Shown here: piece by piece, positions 8,167 through 14,233 of the stretch
How positions within the stretch are numbered: the first letter of the stretch is position 1
How the letters are laid out: each line of letters starts with the position of its first letter
DNA from: Flavicella sp963932955
GTDB taxonomy: Bacteria > Bacteroidota > Bacteroidia > Flavobacteriales > Flavobacteriaceae
Assembly (NCBI GenBank): GCA_963932955.1
Contig: CAWVRK010000027.1
Location: forward strand, 1 to 17,085
Length of the DNA: 17,085 nt
Direction of reading: 5' to 3'
Position numbers and translations under genes: made by a program
Notes under the pieces: model-generated
Databases searched by the model: none
What the model was told of the DNA's origin: nothing
Seen by the model: the letters and a program-made list of their open reading frames with translations, nothing else

Positions 8167-8306
8167 ACCAATTGCAAACGATTATAAAACAGAAAAAAAC
8201 AAAGTTTGACCTGCCCTTGTCCGACATGTACATTTTCTTTCAAAAAAATTAAAAATATGGAAATATACAGGACTGAAAGTTGTCATTTTAAAAAAAAAGG
8301 TAACTC

Positions 8307-8322
8307 TACGTATTTTTACGTA
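8307..8322. promoter_or_regulatory. TACGTA-N4-TACGTA repeat upstream of the glnII promoter
   Basis: Two copies of the self-complementary hexamer TACGTA are separated by TTTT, so their centres are 10 bp apart, one helical turn. They lie 32 bp upstream of the glnII -7 box, above the -33 region, where an activator would bind. The regulator is unknown; the pattern is seen directly, the role is inferred. Confidence 0.35.
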
Positions 8323-8353
8323 AAAAAAAAGGAAGTTCTTTAAAAATAAATCC

Positions 8354-8361
8354 TATCTTTG
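8354..8361 (+). promoter_or_regulatory. glnII -7 box
   Basis: TATCTTTG is a perfect TAnnTTTG box, 41 bp upstream of the glnII ATG. The expected leader is about 35 nt. The -33 region reads GTTCTTT rather than a clean TTTG, which would fit a promoter needing an activator. Confidence 0.55.
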
Positions 8362-8383
8362 GCAGATATTTTTTTTGTAACAA

Positions 8384-8399
8384 ATTATAAATTTATAAT
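8384..8399. promoter_or_regulatory. 16-bp perfect palindrome just before the glnII ATG
   Basis: ATTATAAATTTATAAT is an uninterrupted palindrome ending 3 bp before the glnII start codon, inside the predicted 5' leader. It could be a repressor site; as RNA the weak AU stem would cover the initiation region. It is all A/T, so chance is possible in this AT-rich leader. Confidence 0.3.
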
Positions 8400-8402
8400 C
8401 CC

Positions 8403-9410
8403 ATGAGTAAATCTAAATTAGAGTACATTTGGTTGGACGGTACACAGCCAACTGCTAGTTTAAGAAGCAAGACTAAAATTGAAAAAGATTTTAGCGGAAA
8501 GTTAGAAGACTGCCCAATGTGGTCTTTTGATGGAAGTTCAACAAATCAAGCCGAAGGAAGAAATTCTGACTGTTTGCTAAAGCCTGTAGCTATCTACCCA
8601 GATCCTCAAAGAATCAATGGGTTTTTGGTGATGACTGAAGTTTTGAATGCTGATGGAACACCTCACGAAACAAATGGTAGAGCGATCATCGAAGATGATG
8701 ACAATGATTTTTGGTTTGGATTCGAACAAGAGTACTTTTTGTATGACGTAGAAACCAACTTGCCTATCGGTTTCCCAAAGGACCAAACACCACAAGGACA
8801 ATTTTACTGTTCTGTAGGAGCGAAAAACGCTTTTGCAAGAGACATGGTAGAAGAGCACTTGGATGTATTGATCGAAGCTGGAATCAACGTAGAAGGAATC
8901 AATGCTGAAGTTGCAGCAGGACAATGGGAATTCCAATGTTTCGCACAAGGAGCAAAGCAAGCAGGAGATGAAATCTGGGTATCTCGTTACCTTTTGGAAA
9001 GAATCGGTGAGCAATACGGATTGGAAGTCGTTTGGCATCCAAAACCTCTTGGAAATACAGATTGGAATGGTTCAGGAATGCACGCGAACTTCTCAAATAC
9101 TGTTTTGAGAGAGTGTGGTTCTAAAGAAATCTACGAAACGATTTGTGAAGCTTTCCGTCCTGTAGTCAAAGAACACATCGAAGTATACGGTGCTTTCAAC
9201 GACCAACGTTTGACAGGAGCTCACGAAACACAATCAATTGATGAATTCTCTTTTGGAATTTCTGATCGTGGTGCATCTATTCGCATCCCAATCATTACTG
9301 TAGAGAAAGGCTGGAAAGGATGGTTGGAAGACCGTCGTCCATCATCTAACGGAGATCCGTACAAGATCGCTGCTAGAATCATCAAAACTGTTAAGACTGC
9401 GAAAGTATAA
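8403..9410 (+). CDS. glnII: Glutamine synthetase type II (eukaryote-type)
   Basis: The enzyme makes glutamine from glutamate, ammonia and ATP, the main ammonia-assimilation step. The 335-residue length is that of GSII, far shorter than GSI (~470) or GSIII (~700). Motifs: beta-grasp MWSFDGSSTNQAEGRNSDC (39-57), metal/glutamate-binding FGFEQEYFLYD (105-115), INAEVAAGQWEFQ (166-178), NGSGMHANFSN (222-232), TGAHETQSIDEFSFGISDRGASIRIP (271-296). No adenylylation loop is present, as expected for GSII. It is monocistronic, with its own promoter, flanking palindromes and a strong terminator. In relatives a GSIII gene is often nearby, to my recollection; none is here. The AAA-, GAA- and GGA-rich codon use suggests high expression. 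Confidence 0.96.
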   Translation: MSKSKLEYIWLDGTQPTASLRSKTKIEKDFSGKLEDCPMWSFDGSSTNQAEGRNSDCLLKPVAIYPDPQRINGFLVMTEVLNADGTPHETNGRAIIEDDDNDFWFGFEQEYFLYDVETNLPIGFPKDQTPQGQFYCSVGAKNAFARDMVEEHLDVLIEAGINVEGINAEVAAGQWEFQCFAQGAKQAGDEIWVSRYLLERIGEQYGLEVVWHPKPLGNTDWNGSGMHANFSNTVLRECGSKEIYETICEAFRPVVKEHIEVYGAFNDQRLTGAHETQSIDEFSFGISDRGASIRIPIITVEKGWKGWLEDRRPSSNGDPYKIAARIIKTVKTAKV

Positions 9411-9430
9411 GCAACAAAACCTACTATCTC

Positions 9431-9465
9431 AAAAAACGTTCAAGATTTTCTTGAACGTTTTTTTT
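9431..9465 (+). terminator. Rho-independent terminator after glnII
   Basis: AAAAAACGTTCAAGA - ttt - TCTTGAACGTTTTTT forms a perfect 15-bp stem with a 3-nt loop running into a T tract, 20 bp past the glnII stop. The mirror-image ends let it also serve the convergent antiporter gene. Confidence 0.9.
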
Positions 9466-9554
9466 ATGGTTCGATTTCACCAAATTGACAATAGAAACCT
9501 GTAGCCCACCTAATAAATGCTTGAAAAATAAAATTACAGCTGTTTTGACTGGTC

Positions 9555-10490
9555 TTATTGAAGCAATTGATACATAAAACACGCGTAAAAGAAGAGTAAG
9601 AGAACACCTTCTTTTTTGGCGAACTGCATGTTTGGCAACCAGTAGCTCAAAGGCACAATAAGCACAGTTACTGCTAACATCCAATAGATGTCGTTTTGTA
9701 TCAAATCCAAATCGCTTACCTGAATCGGAGACACCAAAGCGGTCAATCCCAATACTGCTAAAATATTGAAGACATTCGACCCTATCAAATTCCCGATTGA
9801 GATGGCTTTTTCTTTCTTTAAAACTGCAATGATAGAAGCCGAGAGTTCTGGAATGCTTGTCCCTATCGAAACAATGGTAATGCCAATAATGCGTTCGCTG
9901 ACATGAAATTGTTTGGCCAAACCGACCGCGCCATCGATCAACAATTCAGATCCACCCCACAACCCTACTGCCCCCAAAACAAAAAAGAGGAGGCCTTGGT
10001 AAAGCGGTAATTCTTCATCGTCTTCCGGCATTTCGTCGTGTACAGCTGGGGTTTGGTACTTCAACAGATAAATTAAAAAGACCAACAACAACAAAAATAA
10101 AATACCTCCTTCATAGGACTGCAAAACACCGTCAAAGATCAAAAACAAATACAGGAGTGTGGAAGATAAAAAAAGAATTGGAATGTCTGTCTTGTAAAAA
10201 CTATCGGACAGCTTGATGGTCGACAACATAACAGTTACTCCCAATACCAAACCGAGATTGGCGATGTTGGAACCGATTACGTTGCTCAAGGCCAAATCAG
10301 GATGTCCCTGTAATGCGGCCTTTAAACTGACGATCAATTCAGGTGCAGATGTCGCAAAGGAGACAACGGTCATCCCAACGACAATTTTTGGAATTTGCAA
10401 TCTTAATGAAAATCCAATGGCGGACTTCAACAACCAATTCCCTCCTAGAATCAATAAAAAAAACCCTACAATAATAAAGATCAAATCCAT
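9555..10490 (-). CDS. CaCA-family calcium/sodium antiporter
   Basis: An integral inner-membrane cation exchanger of 311 residues, the usual size for bacterial YrbG-type Ca2+/Na+ antiporters. It has about ten hydrophobic segments. The two diagnostic inverted alpha repeats are GMTVVSFATSAPELIVS...SNVIGSNIANLGLVLGV (39-85) and GITIVSIGTSIPELSAS...GNLIGSNVFNILAVLGL (203-249). Each carries the conserved glutamate (E51 and E215) that binds the ion. An acidic cytoplasmic-loop-like stretch (HDEMPEDDEE, 151-160) separates the halves. Exact ion specificity cannot be read from sequence. It is monocistronic, with a well-formed promoter and a leader of about 20 nt, and is divergent from the small-protein operon. 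Confidence 0.94.
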   Translation of the reverse strand: MDLIFIIVGFFLLILGGNWLLKSAIGFSLRLQIPKIVVGMTVVSFATSAPELIVSLKAALQGHPDLALSNVIGSNIANLGLVLGVTVMLSTIKLSDSFYKTDIPILFLSSTLLYLFLIFDGVLQSYEGGILFLLLLVFLIYLLKYQTPAVHDEMPEDDEELPLYQGLLFFVLGAVGLWGGSELLIDGAVGLAKQFHVSERIIGITIVSIGTSIPELSASIIAVLKKEKAISIGNLIGSNVFNILAVLGLTALVSPIQVSDLDLIQNDIYWMLAVTVLIVPLSYWLPNMQFAKKEGVLLLFFYACFMYQLLQ

Positions 10491-10515
10491 TTAAAAACTG
10501 CAATTTGGCACCTGG

Positions 10516-10545
10516 CAAAGATACCTTTTATTAAAATTTCCCAAA
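10516..10545 (-). promoter_or_regulatory. Promoter of the CaCA antiporter
   Basis: On the minus strand TTTG (10545-10542) is followed after 18 bp by TATCTTTG (10523-10516), both consensus. This is the best-formed Bacteroidota promoter in the window. Confidence 0.75.
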
Positions 10546-10553
10546 CCTTTTAA

Positions 10554-10570
10554 AGTTCTTTTTTAGAACT
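10554..10570. promoter_or_regulatory. AGTTCT-N5-AGAACT dyad between divergent genes
   Basis: A 6-bp inverted repeat with a 5-bp T-rich centre lies just above the antiporter -33 element and 40 bp before the 51-aa gene. The position suits an operator acting on either gene. Low-information evidence. Confidence 0.25.
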
Positions 10571-10610
10571 ACTATTTTTTCGTAACTTGTAAGTATCGAT
10601 TCCAAACACC

Positions 10611-10766
10611 ATGCATAAAAAAATTTTTAGATCAATGGCAGCACTCAACAAATGGCTCCTCCCTTCTTTTGGTAAAAAACAATTGGACATGAGCAAAGCC
10701 AAAAAATGGCAATTGGCCATCATCGGCTGGAGAGCCTACATCACAAAAAACGCCTTGGACTCTTAA
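10611..10766 (+). CDS. Small conserved-looking basic protein, 51 aa
   Basis: From ATG 10611 the frame gives 51 residues beginning MHKKIFRSMAALNKWLLPSF and continuing with KKQLDMSKAKKWQLAIIGWRAYITKNALDS. It is strongly basic with amphipathic segments and several tryptophans. From memory, Flavobacteriia carry ~50-residue proteins of this pattern (LNK..LPS..KK.LD.SKA.K.Q.A.IGWR...TKNAL), sometimes labelled 'SsrA-binding protein' although they are not SmpB. I have not confirmed this by search. The function is unknown. Only 10 bp separate it from the DUF2007-like gene, so the two form an operon. The promoter is weak; TAACTTGT near 10582 is a possible -7 box. Confidence 0.75.
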   Translation: MHKKIFRSMAALNKWLLPSFGKKQLDMSKAKKWQLAIIGWRAYITKNALDS

Positions 10767-10776
10767 AGACAAACAT

Positions 10777-11013
10777 ATGACAGTTCCTAACAGACACATA
10801 AAACTATACACGGGCTCTTTTATTGAAATCCAAAGACTTCAATTGGATTTGAACGATGCCGAGATTCCGTTTTTTATCAAAAACAACAACGAATCGGCAA
10901 AACTGGCTGGTTTTGGCTCCTTGAGCGACAGCGTAGAATTGCACATATTTGCCGCTGATTTGGAAAGAGCAACAAACATCTTAAACGCACTGAAATCAGA
11001 ATTAAATTCCTGA
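10777..11013 (+). CDS. DUF2007-like small protein (putative signal-transducing fold)
   Basis: A 78-residue cytoplasmic protein, MTVPNRHIKLYTGSFIEIQRLQLDLNDAEIPFFIKNNNES.... The pattern fits DUF2007: a beta strand (IKLYTGS), then a helix (EIQRLQLDLNDAEI) and IPFFIKN. The second half holds a strand (VELHIFAADLERA) and a final helix (ATNILNALKSELNS). The ferredoxin-like fold resembles small ligand-binding or adaptor proteins; the biochemical role is unknown. It is the second gene of a two-gene unit with the 51-aa protein, 10 bp apart, and tRNA-Arg follows about 60 bp downstream with its own -7 box. Confidence 0.78.
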   Translation: MTVPNRHIKLYTGSFIEIQRLQLDLNDAEIPFFIKNNNESAKLAGFGSLSDSVELHIFAADLERATNILNALKSELNS

Positions 11014-11053
11014 TATTTTTCAAGAATCTTCTTTTATATTCACAATATATCTG

Positions 11054-11061
11054 TATATTTG
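11054..11061 (+). promoter_or_regulatory. tRNA-Arg -7 box
   Basis: TATATTTG is a perfect TAnnTTTG box 13 bp before the tRNA-Arg 5' end, so the precursor leader would be under 10 nt. The -33 element is not clear. Confidence 0.5.
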
Positions 11062-11074
11062 CAACCTTTAAAAA

Positions 11075-11148
11075 GGCCTCGTGGCGCAACTGAATAGCGC
11101 ACTTGATTACGGCTCAAGAGGTTACTGGTTTGAATCCAGTCGAGGTCA
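11075..11148 (+). tRNA. tRNA-Arg (ACG)
   Basis: A 74-nt cloverleaf. The acceptor GGCCTCG pairs with CGAGGTC (one G-T), and the discriminator is A. The D stem is GCGC/GCGC, and the anticodon stem CTTGA/TCAAG holds loop TTACGGC with anticodon ACG. The T arm is CTGGTTTGAATCCAG. CCA is not encoded. The A at the wobble position would be deaminated to inosine to read CGU/CGC/CGA. It is followed by small hairpins and a terminator. The remains of a tyrosine recombinase start about 110 bp downstream, which suggests its 3' end served as an integration site. Confidence 0.95.
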
Positions 11149-11156
11149 CTTTTAAT

Positions 11157-11170
11157 GAGTATAAATACTC
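11157..11170 (+). repeat. Small hairpin after tRNA-Arg
   Basis: GAGTA-TAAA-TACTC, a 5-bp stem 8 nt past the tRNA 3' end. It could mark the 3' processing region or be part of an old attachment site. Confidence 0.35.
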
Positions 11171-11172
11171 TC

Positions 11173-11209
11173 AAAAACCGCATAAGTCTTATGATTTATG
11201 TGGTTTTTT
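11173..11209 (+). terminator. Rho-independent terminator of tRNA-Arg
   Basis: AAAAACCGCATAA pairs with TTATGTGGTTTTT (one G-T pair) around an 11-nt loop and runs into a T-rich tract. Confidence 0.75.
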
Positions 11210-11259
11210 AGTTTTTAGGGCTTCATTTTGCCATGATTCAATCTGGCAGGTATCCTTGC

Positions 11260-11420
11260 AGTTGTTTTTAAAAAGTATCGGTGAAACTAACGCATTTGTA
11301 AATTAACATTTATGAGCAGGCAAGCATGCATTTGCTGCAACTGCTACTTATGGCAATGGTGCTCCCATTAAAACAGTCTACTAAGTAGCAGAAAGAAAGG
11401 CAAGTAAGGATGTAAACAAG
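11260..11420 (+). pseudogene. Relic of a tyrosine recombinase (integrase) C-terminus
   Basis: Short pieces of one protein appear in order but in shifted frames. LFLKSIGE (11262-11285) is followed by KLTFMSR (11300-11320), HAFAATATYGNGAPIKTVY (11325-11381) and RKASKDVN (11394-11417). From memory, Bacteroidota integrases read YLKEIG..., then LTFHMARHTFATTVTLSNGVPIETVSKMLGH..., the tyrosine segment, then KVSEDM. The relic has lost the His before MSR, gained bases after it, and has a stop after TVY. It also lacks the whole LGH and nucleophilic Tyr segment, and nothing N-terminal remains. It cannot be active. Its position about 110 bp after tRNA-Arg suggests a decayed integrative element. Confidence 0.72.
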
Positions 11421-11534
11421 ACGCAAAACAGTACTTCTAGAAAAACATGGAACCATTAAAGACTGTCATGAAACATCTCCTTATCCCCTCTTTGGATTCG
11501 CAAAGATTAGCACCAAAATATTCTCCATTTGGTT
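11421..11534. other. Non-coding remainder between integrase relic and sigma factor
   Basis: The gene-free stretch 11149-11534 holds the tRNA-Arg hairpins, the terminator and the integrase relic. In the last ~110 bp I see no convincing frame, repeat or promoter; it may be further decayed element DNA. Confidence 0.35.
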
Positions 11535-12071
11535 TCAACTGTTTGTTCTTAACAATTTAAAGGCTTTGGTGAGATGTCCTTCAACAGTTTTAACAGAAAC
11601 ATCAAGGTATTCAGCGATTTCAATATTTGTAAGACCTTCATTTTTACTAAGCATGAATGTCTCCTTGCACTTTTTTGGCAAATTGCCAATGCCTTCAGTA
11701 ACTGATTTTATTTTTTCCTTTAGTAAGTCGGTATTTTGTTCATCTACTATTTTATTTAGAGATTCCATATACGCACGTTCTAGTGAAGAAATCGCTCTGT
11801 TTTTATGGTACTGATTGACAAACTTGTTGTAAGCAATCTTAAAGATGAAATTTTTTAAAGAATAACTCGTATTGAGTTTTTTTCGATCCTTCCATATACA
11901 AAAAAAAACGTCCTGAACTATATCTTTAGCCATAGCTCTGTCATTTGTCAAACTTACAGCATAACTAAAAAGTAATTTATTATAGGTTTTGACTAAAAAT
12001 ACGAAAGCTTCTTCTTCTCCATTTTTTAATCGAGAAATTAAATCCTTTTGTTTTTTTAACCTTTTAAACAT
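11535..12071 (-). CDS. ECF-type RNA polymerase sigma factor (FecI/SigX-like)
   Basis: A 178-residue group 4 sigma factor. Region 2 (about 20-70) reads FVFLVKTYNKLLFSYAVSLTNDRAMAKDIVQDVFFCIWKDRKKL, with the DIVQDVF promoter-melting signature. Region 4 (about 125-173) reads LPKKCKETFMLSKNEGLTNIEIAEYLDVSVKTVEGHLTKAFKLLR, a helix-turn-helix that contacts the -35-type element. This pattern fits the Bacteroidota-expanded FecI-like family, usually held by a membrane FecR and used to switch on outer-membrane uptake genes. The frame could start at TTG 12074, but ATG 12071 is preferred. Unlike the usual fecI-fecR order, it is divergent from its likely anti-sigma factor, and that factor is damaged. Confidence 0.93.
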   Translation of the reverse strand: MFKRLKKQKDLISRLKNGEEEAFVFLVKTYNKLLFSYAVSLTNDRAMAKDIVQDVFFCIWKDRKKLNTSYSLKNFIFKIAYNKFVNQYHKNRAISSLERAYMESLNKIVDEQNTDLLKEKIKSVTEGIGNLPKKCKETFMLSKNEGLTNIEIAEYLDVSVKTVEGHLTKAFKLLRTNS

Positions 12072-12197
12072 CAATAAAAACTTATTAAAACCTATGAAAT
12101 AAAATGTTAACTACTTAAATATACGAAAAAAACTTAGTAAAAAAGCAAGGGTTTTAAAATTTTGCTTTGTTATATATTAAAGCAAACATGTGAAAAT
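12072..12197. promoter_or_regulatory. Divergent promoter region, sigma factor / anti-sigma
   Basis: 126 bp of very AT-rich DNA between the divergent genes must hold both promoters. On the minus strand TTG-N22-TATATTTA is a weak candidate for the sigma gene. No clear consensus is seen for the plus-strand gene, which would fit autoregulation by the ECF sigma factor itself. Confidence 0.3.
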
Positions 12198-12416
12198 ATG
12201 ACCCCCAAAATTGAAAATACTATCGTTAAATACTTATCCAATTCAGCCAGTATTGATGAATTGAACATCCTATCAGAATGGATTGAAAACGATTCAAACA
12301 AAGAAATATTTAAAGAATTTGTTTACACCCATTTTGCAATTAATTATAGTTTGAATGACTCAGAAACTAGACTCGCAACTTATCAATTGTTGCCTAAAAT
12401 CAGCAAAGAAAAATAA
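12198..12416 (+). pseudogene. FecR-like anti-sigma factor, cytoplasmic N-terminal part
   Basis: From ATG 12198 a 72-residue frame reads MTPKIENTIVKYLSNSASIDELNILSEWI and ends in LLPKISKEK. This is the helical N-terminal sigma-binding domain of FecR-type anti-sigma factors: I.KYLS..AS.DEL..L.EWI...N..IF.EF. The TAA stop overlaps by one base the ATG of the next frame, which supplies the missing membrane helix. Adding one A to the A5 run just before the stop would fuse the two as ...SKEK-I-MHSVKKQS.... This is therefore either a frameshifted gene, a sequencing error, a slippage site, or a coupled pair. In intact relatives both parts are one chain of more than 300 residues. Confidence 0.7.
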
Positions 12417-12649
12417 TGCATAGCGTTAAAAAACAATCAATATTTAAATATGCAGTTGCAGCATCCGTTTTATCAATGCTCTCTCTCCTCGTGTTCATTG
12501 ATAAAGATGATGGTGACAAAACAACAATAACTTTAGAAGATGGTTCTCATATCGCTTTGGAAAAAGGAGTTGCTTTTCGACGACACTTTGCACAATTTAC
12601 TCCACCCCCCTTGTTAAGTCAGTTTTTTACACCTCAAAAAACAATTTAA
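12416..12649 (+). pseudogene. FecR-like anti-sigma factor, membrane part, truncated
   Basis: This 77-residue frame starts MHSVKKQSIFKYAVAASVLS. It has a single membrane helix (about residues 11-28, YAVAASVLSMLSLLVFI) and then DGDKTTITLEDGSHIALEKG, the first strand pair of the FecR periplasmic domain. After about residue 52 the family pattern stops. The rest (RRHFAQFTPPPLLSQFFTPQKTI) looks unrelated and ends at 12649. Some 200 or more residues of the signal-sensing periplasmic region are therefore missing, probably through a deletion or rearrangement near 12575. It may still anchor the sigma factor if fused or co-translated with the preceding frame, but it should not sense an outer-membrane receptor. 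Confidence 0.65.
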
Positions 12650-12737
12650 CTAATTGATTAATAGCAGTTTAGTGCTTTTTAATTTGATCATAAAATGGAA
12701 ATAGGACAATATATTTTATAAACTCAATACTAAAACT

Positions 12738-14192
12738 ATGAAAAAAACAATTACACTTTTAAGCATTTTGTTCGCCGCTACAATGTTTTCACAAAACTTT
12801 ACAGCAGCTACTGACACACCTTTTATAGGAACAACGGATGGCTCTGCGCATTTAGTAGATGTAGACGGTGATGGTGATTTAGACTTTTTTAATACTGGAG
12901 ATCAGGGAGGTTCTGGATTTCAAGGCATCGCCCAGTTATTTACAAATGATGGTTCAGGAACATTTACATTGGTAGCGGGCACCCCTTTTCCAGGTGTAGA
13001 AAGTGCTGGGTCAGAATTTGCAGATATTGAAGGTGATGGTGATTTAGATTTAGTATTAACAGGAAGTATTTCAGGAGGTAGAATTGCTCACCTGTATTTA
13101 AATGATGGTACTGGAACATTTACATTAGATGCCTCTCAACCTTTTAAAGATGTGAGTGTTGGTGATGTAATCATTGAAGATTTGGATGGAGATTCCGATT
13201 TAGATGTTATTATTTCAGGATACAACACAGCAGCTGCAGCAAGAATTACAGAGGTATATAAGAATAATGGAGCAAACCCAGCAGTATTCACGATATTTAC
13301 AGCAAGTCCTGCATTTGCATTAGCTAACGAAGGTGATGTAGATGTTGCTGATACAGATGGCGATGGCGATTTAGATTTATTAATTACAGGTGATGATGGG
13401 CCTGGAGAAGTGACAAAATTTTACACAAATGATGGTACAGGTGTTTTTACGGAAGATGCCACCGCTTCAGCCTTGTTCACAGATATGAGAGATAGTGATG
13501 CAGATTTTGCTGATGTGGATGGAGATGGCGACCAAGATTTGTTGATTAATGGGCGGTTTGGAAGTTCAGATAGAGAAGCGGAGTTATACTTAAATGATGG
13601 TACCGGTACATTTGCATTAGCAGCAGGAACACCTTTTTTTGGTGGAAATTCCGGAACCGTAGACTTTTTCGATGCAGACAATGATGGTGATGTGGATGTA
13701 TTGCTTTCAGGCTATGAAAACTCTAGTCCAAACAGAAACACAAGGCTATATAGCAATGATGGTGATGGAAATTTCACAGAAGAAATATCAGAAGTAATTA
13801 CAGGAATAAACAACGCAGATATTGCCATAGGAGACATCGATGGAAATCTTACAAAAGACATTGTAATTGTAGGGTATTCAAATACACGAATAGCAGAACT
13901 ATACACAAATAATGGTGCCGCCTTAAGCATAGACAACACAGAAGTATTGAATGGAGTCTCTATCTATCCTATTCCTTGTAAAGGAGAATTGTTTGTTAGA
14001 TCTGAGGGAAGTGATATAAAGAACATGCAGGTACTTGATATTACAGGAAGTCTCTTGAAAAATATCATCCCTAACAATTCTACAATGGATGCTTCTTCAA
14101 TGGATGCTTCTTCGTTTCCAAATGGACTCTATGTTCTTAAAATTTATTTTGAAACAACTTCTCCAATAATTAAAAAATTTATCAAGAATTAG
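12738..14192 (+). CDS. Secreted FG-GAP/VCBS-repeat propeller protein with T9SS sorting domain
   Basis: A 484-residue exported protein. A signal peptide (1-19, MKKTITLLSILFAATMFSQ) is followed by seven repeats, each with a Ca2+-binding-type loop: DVDGDGDLD (41-49), DIEGDGDLD (96), DLDGDSDLD (148), DTDGDGDLD (205), DVDGDGDQD (259), DADNDGDVD (312) and the weaker DIDGNLTKD (366). Spacing is 52-57 residues, fitting a seven-bladed beta-propeller. The C-terminal ~80 residues (VSIYPIPCKGELFV...VLDITGSLLKN...FPNGLYVLKIY...KKFIKN) are a type A T9SS sorting domain for outer-membrane export and surface attachment or release. No enzyme domain is seen; binding or adhesion is the likely role. A weak promoter (TTTG-N23-TATATTTT) lies upstream. 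Confidence 0.9.
   Translation: MKKTITLLSILFAATMFSQNFTAATDTPFIGTTDGSAHLVDVDGDGDLDFFNTGDQGGSGFQGIAQLFTNDGSGTFTLVAGTPFPGVESAGSEFADIEGDGDLDLVLTGSISGGRIAHLYLNDGTGTFTLDASQPFKDVSVGDVIIEDLDGDSDLDVIISGYNTAAAARITEVYKNNGANPAVFTIFTASPAFALANEGDVDVADTDGDGDLDLLITGDDGPGEVTKFYTNDGTGVFTEDATASALFTDMRDSDADFADVDGDGDQDLLINGRFGSSDREAELYLNDGTGTFALAAGTPFFGGNSGTVDFFDADNDGDVDVLLSGYENSSPNRNTRLYSNDGDGNFTEEISEVITGINNADIAIGDIDGNLTKDIVIVGYSNTRIAELYTNNGAALSIDNTEVLNGVSIYPIPCKGELFVRSEGSDIKNMQVLDITGSLLKNIIPNNSTMDASSMDASSFPNGLYVLKIYFETTSPIIKKFIKN
14085..14114 (+). repeat. 15-bp tandem duplication within the T9SS domain
   Basis: ATGGATGCTTCTTC(A/G) occurs twice head to tail, duplicating residues MDASS. Only the last base differs, pointing to a recent slippage or duplication event in the sorting domain. 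Confidence 0.85.
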
Positions 14193-14233
14193 CTTTGTTA
14201 AAATCCAAGTGAAATTAGCAAGCCTATTTAAGG

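Noticed and set aside
11103..11306. 67-codon frame starting inside tRNA-Arg
   Set aside because: It begins in the tRNA and crosses the terminator; only its tail (LFLKSIGE) is meaningful, as part of the integrase relic.
11314..11370. Cysteine-rich 19-codon frame MSRQACICCNCYLWQWCSH
   Set aside because: It is an out-of-frame reading of the integrase relic, whose order of motifs across frames is a better explanation.
12741..13900. Repeated DNA in the FG-GAP gene considered as a CRISPR-like or tandem repeat array
   Set aside because: The periodicity (about 160 bp) is that of protein repeats within one continuous frame; the DNA between repeats is divergent and coding.
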